DNA of 17,232 bases from Bacteroidales bacterium. GTDB lineage: Bacteria; Bacteroidota; Bacteroidia; Bacteroidales; P3. Shown here one piece after another: positions 7,443 to 14,444 of this stretch. Within the stretch, counting starts at the first letter, position 1; every line of letters starts with the position of its first letter. The stretch is from positions 1-17,232 of the forward strand of contig JAFWOP010000009.1 of the NCBI GenBank assembly GCA_017545365.1. Direction: 5' to 3'. Under the pieces are notes generated by a model. The model was not told the origin of the DNA, ran no database searches, and saw only the letters and a list, made by a program, of their open reading frames with translations. The translations under genes and the position numbers were made by a program.

Positions 7443-7516
7443 AGTTGTTCTGTTTCATTATACTCTCTCCAAATTTCTTCTGCTAGGTACTTGTCACTGG
7501 GACAGTGTAAATCACT
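7439..7516 (-). pseudogene. Possible frameshifted C-terminal tail of the first DUF3791 gene
   Basis: In the frame +1 to the first DUF3791 gene, 25 sense codons run through its stop: S-D-L-H-C-P-S-D-K-Y-L then AEEIWREYNETEQL, ending in a TGA that overlaps the next ATG (ATGA at 7442-7439), as at the other two junctions in the operon. The acidic helical composition and the matched overlap argue for a once-continuous reading frame or for programmed frameshifting, though chance is possible in 78 bases. No clear slippery heptamer is seen. Confidence 0.35.
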
Positions 7517-7754
7517 TTATCATGTTAACCGTATAGGAACTATCCAATACTCCTTTCGCTTTCATATACTCAGTCAAGTCCTCCATCAGATAGCGGGAGC
7601 TAAAGGTGTGTAGCACATCATAGGAGGGGACGATATACCCATATAGAATACCCGAACTTTTCAATCGTCGATAGACCTCTTGTTGCGGCAGCTTGAGTGC
7701 TGCGGACAACTTGGCAATGCAGTATGTGACAAATTCCAGCGTTTTCCTATCCAT
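7512..7754 (-). CDS. DUF3791 small protein (first gene of the DUF3990 operon)
   Basis: 80 residues beginning MDRKTLEFVTYCIAKLSAAL. The EFVTYCI...KL....VY..L...GI..GYI...YDVLHT.SS.YL.EDL.EYMK.KGV pattern is a good DUF3791 match, ending at about the family's usual length with KAKGV plus a short tail. It is the first gene after the promoter at 7895-7926. The stop (7514-7512) is followed by 69 bases before the next gene, unlike the four-base overlaps elsewhere in the operon, and a shifted frame across this gap looks coding (7439-7516). Confidence 0.8.
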   Translation of the reverse strand: MDRKTLEFVTYCIAKLSAALKLPQQEVYRRLKSSGILYGYIVPSYDVLHTFSSRYLMEDLTEYMKAKGVLDSSYTVNMIK

Positions 7755-7894
7755 GGTCTCTATTCTATTGCGTTGTAGTCATCAGTCATCGGCAGACACA
7801 TTTAGAAACACGCCCTGCAAGGCCGCATCCCCTGACCCATTGTAATATGTTCTACCCCGTATCATGGCTCTTTCTGTTATACTATTTCAATTTG

Positions 7895-7926
7895 CAAAAA
7901 TACAACATTTTTCCGATACAGCCAAA
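7895..7926 (-). promoter_or_regulatory. Promoter of the DUF3791/DUF3990 operon
   Basis: On the minus strand TTTG (7926-7923) is followed after 20 bases by TATTTTTG (7902-7895), matching TTTG / TAnnTTTG. It gives a leader of roughly 135 bases in which I see no gene. Confidence 0.65.
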
Positions 7927-7957
7927 TATATTTCGGTTTTTTGCAATACAATCGGTG

Positions 7958-8100
7958 AAAGTCACATGTCACAAGTCACATGCGTATGCTTTTGGTTATT
8001 GGCAGAGTTATAATATATAATAATAAATTGATTAATAATTAATTATTATATTATAGACCATATAACATAAAAAACACATTGCATGTGACATGAGACTTTT
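7958..8100. repeat. Palindromic element 1 with GTCACAT heptamers
   Basis: The left arm has three back-to-back heptamers GTCACAT, GTCACAA, GTCACAT (7961-7981). The centre is an A/T-only interrupted palindrome (about 8009-8055). The right arm has AAAACACATTGCATGT (8071-8086) running into inverted heptamers ATGTGAC, ATGAGAC (8083-8096). The outer arms can pair (AAAGTC.CATGTCAC with GTGACATG.GACTTT), so the whole element can extrude as a cruciform. Confidence 0.7.
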
Positions 8101-8255
8101 GCGACATCTCTGCAGTGTGCTTGTTATTAATATATTATGTTTGTTTGGGCGCAATAGGCGCCGTGTGACTTCTTTCACGTTTTCATCGGTAAAAAAACGT
8201 TTTAGATTGATATAGACTGACTTGAGTGTGTTTTGTCTCAACATATAGCGAACCA

Positions 8256-8397
8256 ATTTTACATTTTACAAATTTACATCGGTATGTTTTTGTATAGGAA
8301 AGGTACAAATAATAGTAATAATTTAATTATTAACTATTTACTATTATTTGAGGTTCAAAAGCCAAAACACATTGCATGTAAAATGTAAAATGTAAAA
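8256..8397. repeat. Palindromic element 2 with TTTACAT heptamers
   Basis: Same plan as element 1: left heptamers TTTACAT, TTTACAA, then one extra A and TTTACAT (8258-8279); A/T-only interrupted palindrome (about 8307-8349); AAAACACATTGCATGT (8364-8379), identical over 16 bases to element 1; then ATGTAAA three times (8376-8396). The two elements are about 295 bases apart in the same orientation and differ mainly in the variable bases of the heptamer. Confidence 0.7.
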
Positions 8398-8504
8398 TCT
8401 TGCAACGATTATTCGGATATATGTCATGCAGAAAAGTATATAACTGACAGTCATTGTGTTTGCCTTGCAAACTGTGAACTGAGTGTGAACAGTGGTCTCA
8501 TATC

Positions 8505-8528
8505 TATTGTTATTGTTATTGTTATTGT
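8505..8528. repeat. Four tandem copies of TATTGT
   Basis: A perfect hexanucleotide microsatellite. It is prone to slippage, but no gene or promoter is seen close enough for phase variation to be argued. Confidence 0.8.
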
Positions 8529-8532
8529 CATC

Positions 8533-8574
8533 GGGTGCCACTTATTGCCACTTTTTTTCTCAAAAGTGGCACCC
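8533..8574 (+). terminator. Hairpin with two competing stems
   Basis: GGGTGCCACTT (8533-8543) pairs with AAGTGGCACCC (8564-8574), 11 bp, followed by TTATTTTT. A second TGCCACTT copy (8546-8553) can pair with the same right arm. It resembles an intrinsic terminator on the plus strand, but no upstream plus-strand gene is seen; it could mark an unannotated small RNA. Confidence 0.45.
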
Positions 8575-8621
8575 TTATTTTTGGATTTTTCGGTATCATT
8601 ATATCAAACGTGTAGACGCCC

Positions 8622-8665
8622 TGCCTTCGTCGTGCCTTCGTCGTGCCTTCGTTCTACCTTCGCTT
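8622..8665. repeat. Four 11-base tandem repeats (TGCCTTCGTCG)
   Basis: Units start at 8622, 8633, 8644 and 8655; the first two are identical and the next two diverge at the 3' end and at one 5' base. The region reads as no plausible protein on either strand. Confidence 0.75.
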
Positions 8666-8734
8666 TTGCCCTCGCGCTGTCATCGCTCCTAGGGTGGAGG
8701 CAAGGCGTGAACAAAACGGGATGAAAAAGTCCTC

Positions 8735-8990
8735 AACGTTGTATAAGGTGAGAGCAGAGAGAGCTTGCTCGCTATGCCGAGCCAAACAACGTCACGAAGT
8801 AACATCACCTATCCTTTAGCGGATGAACCGATATTTTGCGCCGTATTCGTATCGGCTTCATGCTGCTTAATGCAGCATGTGAATGGCGGGACGTTCACTT
8901 CTCTGCTACGCTATCGGAACCGTCCACTAGACGCTTCCTTCACCTTCGGCGAGCGAAAGAGTGACTGAAAGAGGCTATGCAGAACGCTGC
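8735..8990. other. Segment dense in short inverted repeats, no gene
   Basis: Stems visible: ACGTTGT with ACAACGT, AAGGTGA with TCACCTA, CCGATA with TATCGG around 8827-8855, CATGCTGC with GCAGCATG around 8858-8880, GTGAA with TTCAC. This density suggests a folded RNA or a decayed element, but I cannot assign either. The 67-codon frame at 8765-8968 has no start signal. Confidence 0.3.
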
Positions 8991-9083
8991 AAAAATGCCA
9001 CCTTTCTTGTCTTCCAAACACCTGTTTGCCGGAGAATCCTGCTTCCAATCGACAAATAATTCTGCTAATTCAAAAATATTATG

Positions 9084-9091
9084 TATCTTTG
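9084..9091 (+). promoter_or_regulatory. -7 box of the phospho-sugar mutase promoter
   Basis: TATCTTTG followed by CAG, 50 bases before the ATG at 9142, is an exact Bacteroidetes -7 match. The -33 element is weak (TCTG at 9061-9064). A GGA at 9131-9133, about 8 bases before the ATG, may aid initiation. Confidence 0.75.
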
Positions 9092-9141
9092 CAGTTTGAA
9101 ATATTTGCATTTTTTAACTCTTAAAAGAAAGGAATCCGACT

Positions 9142-10896
9142 ATGACAAATATCGAGAATCTGAACATCGATGCCTCTGCAAAAACCAATGTGGCCACATG
9201 GCTCAATGGGTCGTATGACGAGGAAACCAAACAGGCTATCCGCAACATGATGGAGAACAACCCGGCTGAGCTGAACGAGAGTTTCTACCGCAACTTGGAA
9301 TTCGGCACGGGTGGTCTGCGCGGCATTATGGGCGTGGGCACCAACCGCATGAACAAGTACACGGTGGCTATGGCCACCCAGGGTTTGGCAAATTATGTGA
9401 AGAAGTGTTTCCCCACGGCCAACCCCATCAAGGCAGCCGTGAGCCACGACAGCCGCAACCATAGCCGTGAGTTTGCTGAGATTACTGCCCATGTGCTTGC
9501 TGCAAACGGATTCCATGTCTACCTCTTTGACGGCATGCGCCCCACCCCGGAGTTGTCGTTTGCCGTGCGTCACTTTGGCTGCCAGACGGGCGTGATGGTG
9601 ACTGCCAGCCACAACCCCAAGGAATATAACGGCTACAAGGCCTACTGGGATGACGGCTGCCAGCTGGTGGCCCCGCACGACACCAACGTGATTGACGAGG
9701 TGCTGAAGATTCAGAAACTGGAGGATGTGAAGATGACCGGCGGCGAAAGCAACATCGAGATTATCGGCGAGAATGTCGACAGCGTATATCTGAACCGCGT
9801 GGAGCAGAACTCGCTGCATCCTGAACTGATAAAGAAGCACCACGACCTGAAGATTGTCTACACCCCCCTGCACGGCACGGGCATCACGCTGATTCCGCGC
9901 ATGCTGGAGAAACTGGGCTTCACCAACGTGAATGTGGTAAAGGAACAGGCCACACCCGACGGCAACTTCCCCACCACCCCCAGCCCCAACCCCGAGGAGA
10001 AGGCTGCCATGAAGATGGCCGTGGATTTGGCCAAGAATATTGATGCCGACATCGTCTTTGCCAGCGACCCCGACGCCGACCGCGTGGGTGTGGCAGTGAA
10101 ACGCCCCGACGGCGAGTGGATGTTGCTCAACGGCAACCAAACCATGTCGGTGCTGATTTACTATCTACTCAAGGAATGGAAAGAAACCAACCGCCTGACC
10201 GGCAAGGAGTTTATTGTCAAGACCATCGTCACCAGCGAGCTTCCCGCCGACATTGCCAAGAAGGTGGGCGTGAAGGTGTACGACGTGCTGACGGGCTTCA
10301 AGTTTATTGGCGACAAGATACGCGAGCTGGAAGGCAAGGAGGTGTTCATCGGCGGTGGTGAAGAGAGCTATGGCTATATGATTGGCGACTTTGTGCGCGA
10401 CAAGGATGCCGTGGCTGCCTGCTCCATGATAGCCGAGATAGCCGCTTGGGCCGCCGAGCAGGGCAAGACCTTCTACGACGTGCTGGTGGACATCTACACC
10501 GAATACGGCTTCTACAAAGAAGGCCTGGTGAGCGTGGTGCGCAAGGGCAAGAGCGGAGCCGAGGAGATTCAGCAGATGATGAAGGACTACCGCGAGAACC
10601 CGCCCAAGGAAATCGACGGCGAGCGGGTGGTATGCCTCAAGGACTACAAGCTGCACGAAAGCACCGACCTCACCACCGGCAAGAAGGAGACCATCAACCT
10701 GCCTGCCAGCAACGTGCTACAGTTCTTTACCGAGAAAGGCAATAAGGTGACCGTGCGACCCAGCGGCACAGAGCCTAAGATTAAGTTCTATTTCGGCGTG
10801 AAGGGCACCTTGGAGAGCAAAGAGGACTTCGACAAGACCAATGCCTCGCTTGACGCTAAGATAGAGGAAATCAAAAAATCGATGAATCTGGCATAG
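9142..10896 (+). CDS. Phospho-sugar mutase (phosphoglucomutase/phosphomannomutase family)
   Basis: 584 residues, the usual size of the alpha-phosphoglucomutase/phosphomannomutase type seen in B. subtilis PgcA. All four signature loops are present: the phosphoserine loop TASHNPK with catalytic Ser156, the Mg loop DPDADR at 309-314, the sugar-binding loop GGGEES at 404-409, and the phosphate-binding loop RPSGTEPK at 539-546. It interconverts hexose 1- and 6-phosphates (glucose and/or mannose), feeding glycogen and cell-surface sugar synthesis; the preferred sugar cannot be told from these loops. Cytosolic. It has its own promoter and is separated from the next gene by 73 bases containing a hairpin, so co-transcription with the nuclease genes is possible but not certain. 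Confidence 0.95.
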   Translation: MTNIENLNIDASAKTNVATWLNGSYDEETKQAIRNMMENNPAELNESFYRNLEFGTGGLRGIMGVGTNRMNKYTVAMATQGLANYVKKCFPTANPIKAAVSHDSRNHSREFAEITAHVLAANGFHVYLFDGMRPTPELSFAVRHFGCQTGVMVTASHNPKEYNGYKAYWDDGCQLVAPHDTNVIDEVLKIQKLEDVKMTGGESNIEIIGENVDSVYLNRVEQNSLHPELIKKHHDLKIVYTPLHGTGITLIPRMLEKLGFTNVNVVKEQATPDGNFPTTPSPNPEEKAAMKMAVDLAKNIDADIVFASDPDADRVGVAVKRPDGEWMLLNGNQTMSVLIYYLLKEWKETNRLTGKEFIVKTIVTSELPADIAKKVGVKVYDVLTGFKFIGDKIRELEGKEVFIGGGEESYGYMIGDFVRDKDAVAACSMIAEIAAWAAEQGKTFYDVLVDIYTEYGFYKEGLVSVVRKGKSGAEEIQQMMKDYRENPPKEIDGERVVCLKDYKLHESTDLTTGKKETINLPASNVLQFFTEKGNKVTVRPSGTEPKIKFYFGVKGTLESKEDFDKTNASLDAKIEEIKKSMNLA

Positions 10897-10915
10897 CCGA
10901 TTGTCTATACCAATG

Positions 10916-10944
10916 CCCGCATCAAGATAACAACTTGGTGCGGG
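10916..10944 (+). terminator. Hairpin after the phospho-sugar mutase gene
   Basis: CCCGCATCAAG (10916-10926) pairs with CTTGGTGCGGG (10934-10944), 11 bp including one G-T pair, 7-base loop. It is followed by GTATTCTTAAC rather than a T run, so it may be a partial terminator or an mRNA processing or stability element. Confidence 0.45.
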
Positions 10945-10969
10945 GTATTCTTAACATCAGGAACCCAAG

Positions 10970-11389
10970 ATGACAGCATTTGAAGCGATAGGGATAATAC
11001 TGCTTACCCTCCTACCCTTCATACTGATGATATGGAATAAGCATCGTATCGAACCGCAGGTGCAGCAGTCCTTGGATGAGCGACGGGAGGATTACTGGCA
11101 GAAGATAACAACACAATATGGCGAGCCTGTGGAGTCGTTGTGGACTGCCGAAGTGCCTTTGCTCATCTATGACGGGTTTCTGGTGATGGCGGGAGTCCGT
11201 GTGCCATTCGACAGCATCGTAAACGTCACATGGAACAATGCCGACAATATTCCATGGGGCAGAGGAAACTATCAGGTGATAGTGCGCACCAACCTTCCCG
11301 GACACGAATTCATCCATGCCCTTATGGGAAATGACCCAAAGGAAGCCATGGAGATGGCCGAACGGATACGCAACTATATGCAGAAATGA
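10970..11389 (+). CDS. Small inner-membrane-anchored protein, unknown function
   Basis: 139 residues. Residues about 5-22 form one hydrophobic segment (IGIILLTLLPFILMIW), followed by a soluble region. Residues about 60-139 alternate short strands (PLLIYDGFLVMAGVRVPFDSIVNVTW) and end in an amphipathic helix (EAMEMAERIRNYM), a layout reminiscent of bacterial PH-like domains; this is a weak structural guess. I do not recognise a named family. Its stop overlaps the ATG of the EEP-family gene (ATGA at 11386-11389), so these genes are translated together. Confidence 0.8.
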   Translation: MTAFEAIGIILLTLLPFILMIWNKHRIEPQVQQSLDERREDYWQKITTQYGEPVESLWTAEVPLLIYDGFLVMAGVRVPFDSIVNVTWNNADNIPWGRGNYQVIVRTNLPGHEFIHALMGNDPKEAMEMAERIRNYMQK

Positions 11390-12348
11390 AACGATTGCTC
11401 ATAGCCACCATTCTTGGACTTTTCTTGTACACAACCGATGTTTGTGCACAGGATGAAGGGCGGTGGACGATGGCATTCTGGAATGTGGAAAACCTCTTCG
11501 ACACACAGCACGACACACTGAAAGACGACCTGGCGTTTACCCCCATGGGCGAGAATCACTGGACAGCCAGGCGTTATACGGACAAGCGCAACAAGATATA
11601 CAAGATGATAGCCGCCATGCAATACCCCGCAGTGGTGGGGCTTGCAGAGGTGGAGAACGACCGCGTGCTGCGCGACTTGTGCCTTAGCACCCCATTGAGG
11701 AGATATGGCTATGAATTCGTACACTACGAGTCGCCCGACCAGCGGGGTATTGACTGCGCCCTTTTGTACCGCAAAGCGTTGTTCCATGTATTCGAATCGC
11801 GAAGAATCGAAGTATCGGATAGCACTAAGGCATTCTTCACGCGCGATATCTTGCTGGTGGGCGGTGTGCTGAAAGGCGGCGACAGCTGCTATCTGGTTGT
11901 GAACCACTGGCCGTCGAAACGAAACGGAGCTGTGGCGGAGCAACACCGGATGGAGATTGCCCACCTCCTGCTGGGTATGATGGACAGCATCCAGCAGGCA
12001 TACCCCACGGCACTAGTGCTGGCCATGGGCGACTTCAACGCCGCTCCTGAGGAGGACGCCATCAGCCAAGGGCTGGGCTTTCACGGCACATGCCGCAACG
12101 CCAAAGGGCTCTATAACCTGATGTGTCAGATACCCAAAGGCGAGGGAAGCTACAAATACAAAGACACCTGGTCGTGTATCGACCAGATGATAGCCAACCG
12201 CGAACTGCCCGTGGAAGTGTTTGCACCCCAATTTATGCTGACGGACGACAGCCGCTATATGGGCAAGAAACCTTTCCGAACCTATACCGCAATGCGATAT
12301 CTTGGGGGCTACAGCGACCACCTGCCTCTCATTGTCAGAATTCCATGA
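11386..12348 (+). CDS. Exported endonuclease/exonuclease/phosphatase (EEP) family protein
   Basis: 320 residues. Residues 1-21 are a signal peptide (MKRLLIATILGLFLYTTDVCA), so it is exported; the Cys near the site does not form a clear lipobox. The EEP fold motifs are in order: FWNVENLFD (Asn33, Glu35), GLAEVEN (Glu88), the central NHWPSK (Asn173, His174), GDFNA (Asp216, Asn218) and the terminal SDH (Asp311, His312). All metal-binding and catalytic positions expected of the DNase I/exonuclease III-like superfamily are present. The substrate could be DNA, RNA or a phosphoester. It overlaps its neighbours on both sides by ATGA, the downstream one being an HhH (DNA-binding type) outer-membrane protein, which favours a nucleic-acid substrate. 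Confidence 0.9.
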   Translation: MKRLLIATILGLFLYTTDVCAQDEGRWTMAFWNVENLFDTQHDTLKDDLAFTPMGENHWTARRYTDKRNKIYKMIAAMQYPAVVGLAEVENDRVLRDLCLSTPLRRYGYEFVHYESPDQRGIDCALLYRKALFHVFESRRIEVSDSTKAFFTRDILLVGGVLKGGDSCYLVVNHWPSKRNGAVAEQHRMEIAHLLLGMMDSIQQAYPTALVLAMGDFNAAPEEDAISQGLGFHGTCRNAKGLYNLMCQIPKGEGSYKYKDTWSCIDQMIANRELPVEVFAPQFMLTDDSRYMGKKPFRTYTAMRYLGGYSDHLPLIVRIP

Positions 12349-14435
12349 GCAAGCATGTCGCCATATTCCTCACTGCGCTACTGCTGCTACCCTTGGTGTT
12401 GCACGCTCAGGAGGTGATGCCCTATGCCTGGAGGAGCTATATCGAACTCCTCTCAGAGGAAGGGGAAGACGAGACGGTGGAGGAGCTCTTGGAACTGTAT
12501 GAAACCTGTCGCGACACACCTGCCAACCTCAACGACACGGCGAACCTGCTGCAAGACATCCCTTTCGTCAGCGACATCCTGCGCAAGCGGCTGAAGACTT
12601 ACGTGGCACTCTATGGCGAATTGCTAAGCGTGGAGGAGCTGTATTCCATCAATGGGTTCGACAGTAACCTGGTGGAGATGCTGCGGCCTTTGGTCGTTGC
12701 CAAGCCTATGGAGAAAAAGGAGAAACTCACCCTCAAGGAGGTGCTACAGCATGGAAACAGCAATCTAGTGCTGGGCGTGGGAGGCACTGTGGAGCAGGCT
12801 CGCGGCTACAGCGACAGCATCTACGAGGGCGACAACCTGCGGCTGATGTGGCGGTACTATTTCAAGTACAAAGACCGCATTCAGCTACAGCTTTCGGGCG
12901 ACAAAGACCCTGGCGAAGCATTCTTTGCCGGAAGCCAACGACAGGGGTTCGACTTCTACGGCTACAGCTTGATGGTGAACGATGTCGGGCGGTATGCGGG
13001 GAGCGGCCAGCATCCTTATTTGAAACGGCTGGTGATAGGGCAATACCACGCCCAATTCGGCCAGGGGCTGACGCTGTGGTCGGGGTTCGGCCCTAGGGCA
13101 GCATGGGAGACAAGCATCTGCCGCAACACACAGGGCATCAGACCCAGCGGTGCATTCACGGAGTATGGCTATCTGCATGGAATAGCGACCACAATTGCCT
13201 TGTCGCAGCATTGGAGCCTGTCGCTGGCATATTCGTATGTGAACCGCGACGCAACTCTGCCACGAAAAGAAAAGGAGGTCACGGTGCAGAGCCTCTACAA
13301 CTCGGGCTACCATCGCACAGAGACTGAGATAAAGAAGCGGAACCAGCTAGGCGAACACCTTGTCGGGGGGCATTTGGAATACCACAACAGCAACCTACGG
13401 ATAGGGCTGACTGGGGCAGCGACATTTTTGAAGAAGGTCATCGAACCTGCCACATACGTCTACAACGACAACGTCTTCCGTGGAAATCAGAATATCAATG
13501 TGGGCATCGATGCCACTTACCGCCATCGTCGGCTACTACTATTTGGCGAGGCAGCGATATGCTACAACCACGCATTCGACAGCACGGTGCCCAACATCAG
13601 CCCTACGGCCGTCGTAGGTGGAGAGTTTATCTTTAACAACAACCACCGCGCCAGCATGCTGATGCGCTACTACTCCCCTACTTACCACAACCTGCATGCC
13701 ATAGCCCTTGGACAAAACAGCACACCGCAGAACGAGATGGGTATCGGCTGCCACTACCAAGGAAGACTGCCGTTGGGAATAACGGCATCGTGCATGGCCG
13801 ACTTCTTCTATTTCCCCCATATGAAATACCTTGTCTATGGCTCCAGCCACGGGCAGGAGTACCGCTTGACGCTCTCACGGCCTGTGAAAACCGTCAGAGG
13901 ACTGTCGGTAAATGTGCGCTATCGCTACAAGGAGAAGGGCAGGAATATCACTCCCTCAACGCAGGTGGACGGGCATTACCTGCTGGAACAGACCTACCGC
14001 CATCAGGTGCAAGGCGACATAGAATACAGCACAGGCGACTGGCGACTGGTGACCCGCATCGGCTATGCCCACTACCACGGCGACGCGACAGAGGCGGACA
14101 AAGGCCTACTGCTTTATCAAGACATACAGTACCATCCACAGCACATCCCGCTGACCATTGCAGCGCGGGTGGCGTGGTTCGATGTGGACGACTACGAGGC
14201 GCGGCTCTACACCGTGGAAAGCGATTTCATCTACCAATACAACAGCATGACGTACCAGAACGAGGGCTACCGCTGCTACCTCGTGGCACGCTACGACATC
14301 ACCCCCCACTGGAACATCGGCATCAAATATGGCATCACCGCCTACACCGACCGCGACACCTTCGGCTCCGGCTACGAATTGATAGACTCCAGCCACCGCC
14401 AGCAATGGCGCATACAGATGCGGCTGAAGTGGTGA
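12345..14435 (+). CDS. HhH (ComEA-like) outer-membrane beta-barrel protein
   Basis: 696 residues from the ATG at 12345, which overlaps the previous stop (ATGA) and begins a clear signal peptide ending LHA-QE; the frame is open further upstream, to 12123, but that part merely overlaps the nuclease gene. Residues about 59-118 are a helix-hairpin-helix segment (PANLN, IPFVSD, LSVEELYSINGF, LRPLV) of the ComEA type, a DNA-binding fold. Residues about 145-696 are rich in alternating aromatic strands (GDNLRLMWRYYFKYKD, GFDFYGYSL, LKRLVIGQYHAQFGQGL) and end in ...RLKW, as expected of an outer-membrane barrel. This matches a Bacteroidetes family of HhH-domain proteins of about 650-700 residues, function unestablished. 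With the exported EEP protein it could bind and process extracellular or periplasmic DNA. Confidence 0.85.
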   Translation: MSKHVAIFLTALLLLPLVLHAQEVMPYAWRSYIELLSEEGEDETVEELLELYETCRDTPANLNDTANLLQDIPFVSDILRKRLKTYVALYGELLSVEELYSINGFDSNLVEMLRPLVVAKPMEKKEKLTLKEVLQHGNSNLVLGVGGTVEQARGYSDSIYEGDNLRLMWRYYFKYKDRIQLQLSGDKDPGEAFFAGSQRQGFDFYGYSLMVNDVGRYAGSGQHPYLKRLVIGQYHAQFGQGLTLWSGFGPRAAWETSICRNTQGIRPSGAFTEYGYLHGIATTIALSQHWSLSLAYSYVNRDATLPRKEKEVTVQSLYNSGYHRTETEIKKRNQLGEHLVGGHLEYHNSNLRIGLTGAATFLKKVIEPATYVYNDNVFRGNQNINVGIDATYRHRRLLLFGEAAICYNHAFDSTVPNISPTAVVGGEFIFNNNHRASMLMRYYSPTYHNLHAIALGQNSTPQNEMGIGCHYQGRLPLGITASCMADFFYFPHMKYLVYGSSHGQEYRLTLSRPVKTVRGLSVNVRYRYKEKGRNITPSTQVDGHYLLEQTYRHQVQGDIEYSTGDWRLVTRIGYAHYHGDATEADKGLLLYQDIQYHPQHIPLTIAARVAWFDVDDYEARLYTVESDFIYQYNSMTYQNEGYRCYLVARYDITPHWNIGIKYGITAYTDRDTFGSGYELIDSSHRQQWRIQMRLKW

Positions 14436-14444
14436 GGATGGGAA

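Larger units (their letters stand above)
7927..9083. other. Gene-poor, repeat-rich intergenic region
   Basis: About 1.15 kb without a convincing gene. It holds two related palindromic heptamer elements (7958-8100, 8256-8397), a four-copy hexamer TATTGT (8505-8528), an 11-bp hairpin (8533-8574), 11-base tandem repeats (8622-8665) and a segment dense in short inverted repeats (about 8735-8990). Open frames here lack start signals and recognisable protein character. Confidence 0.6.

Noticed and set aside
7961..8396. CRISPR array
   Set aside because: The repeats are only seven bases, contiguous and inverted between arms; there are no spacers and no cas genes.
8032..8541. Minus-strand frames of 65-74 codons
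   Set aside because: They run through the A/T palindromes and heptamer arrays; composition follows the repeats, not a protein.
8765..8968. 67-codon plus-strand frame
   Set aside because: It covers the inverted-repeat-rich segment, has no promoter or ribosome-binding signal, and shows no recognisable domain.
9121..10140. 339-codon minus-strand frame opposite the mutase
   Set aside because: It is the antisense shadow of a clear phospho-sugar mutase, with His/Val/Leu-rich composition typical of such shadows.
12123..12344. N-terminal extension of the HhH protein frame
   Set aside because: It overlaps the EEP gene out of frame and lacks protein character; the signal peptide begins at the ATG at 12345.
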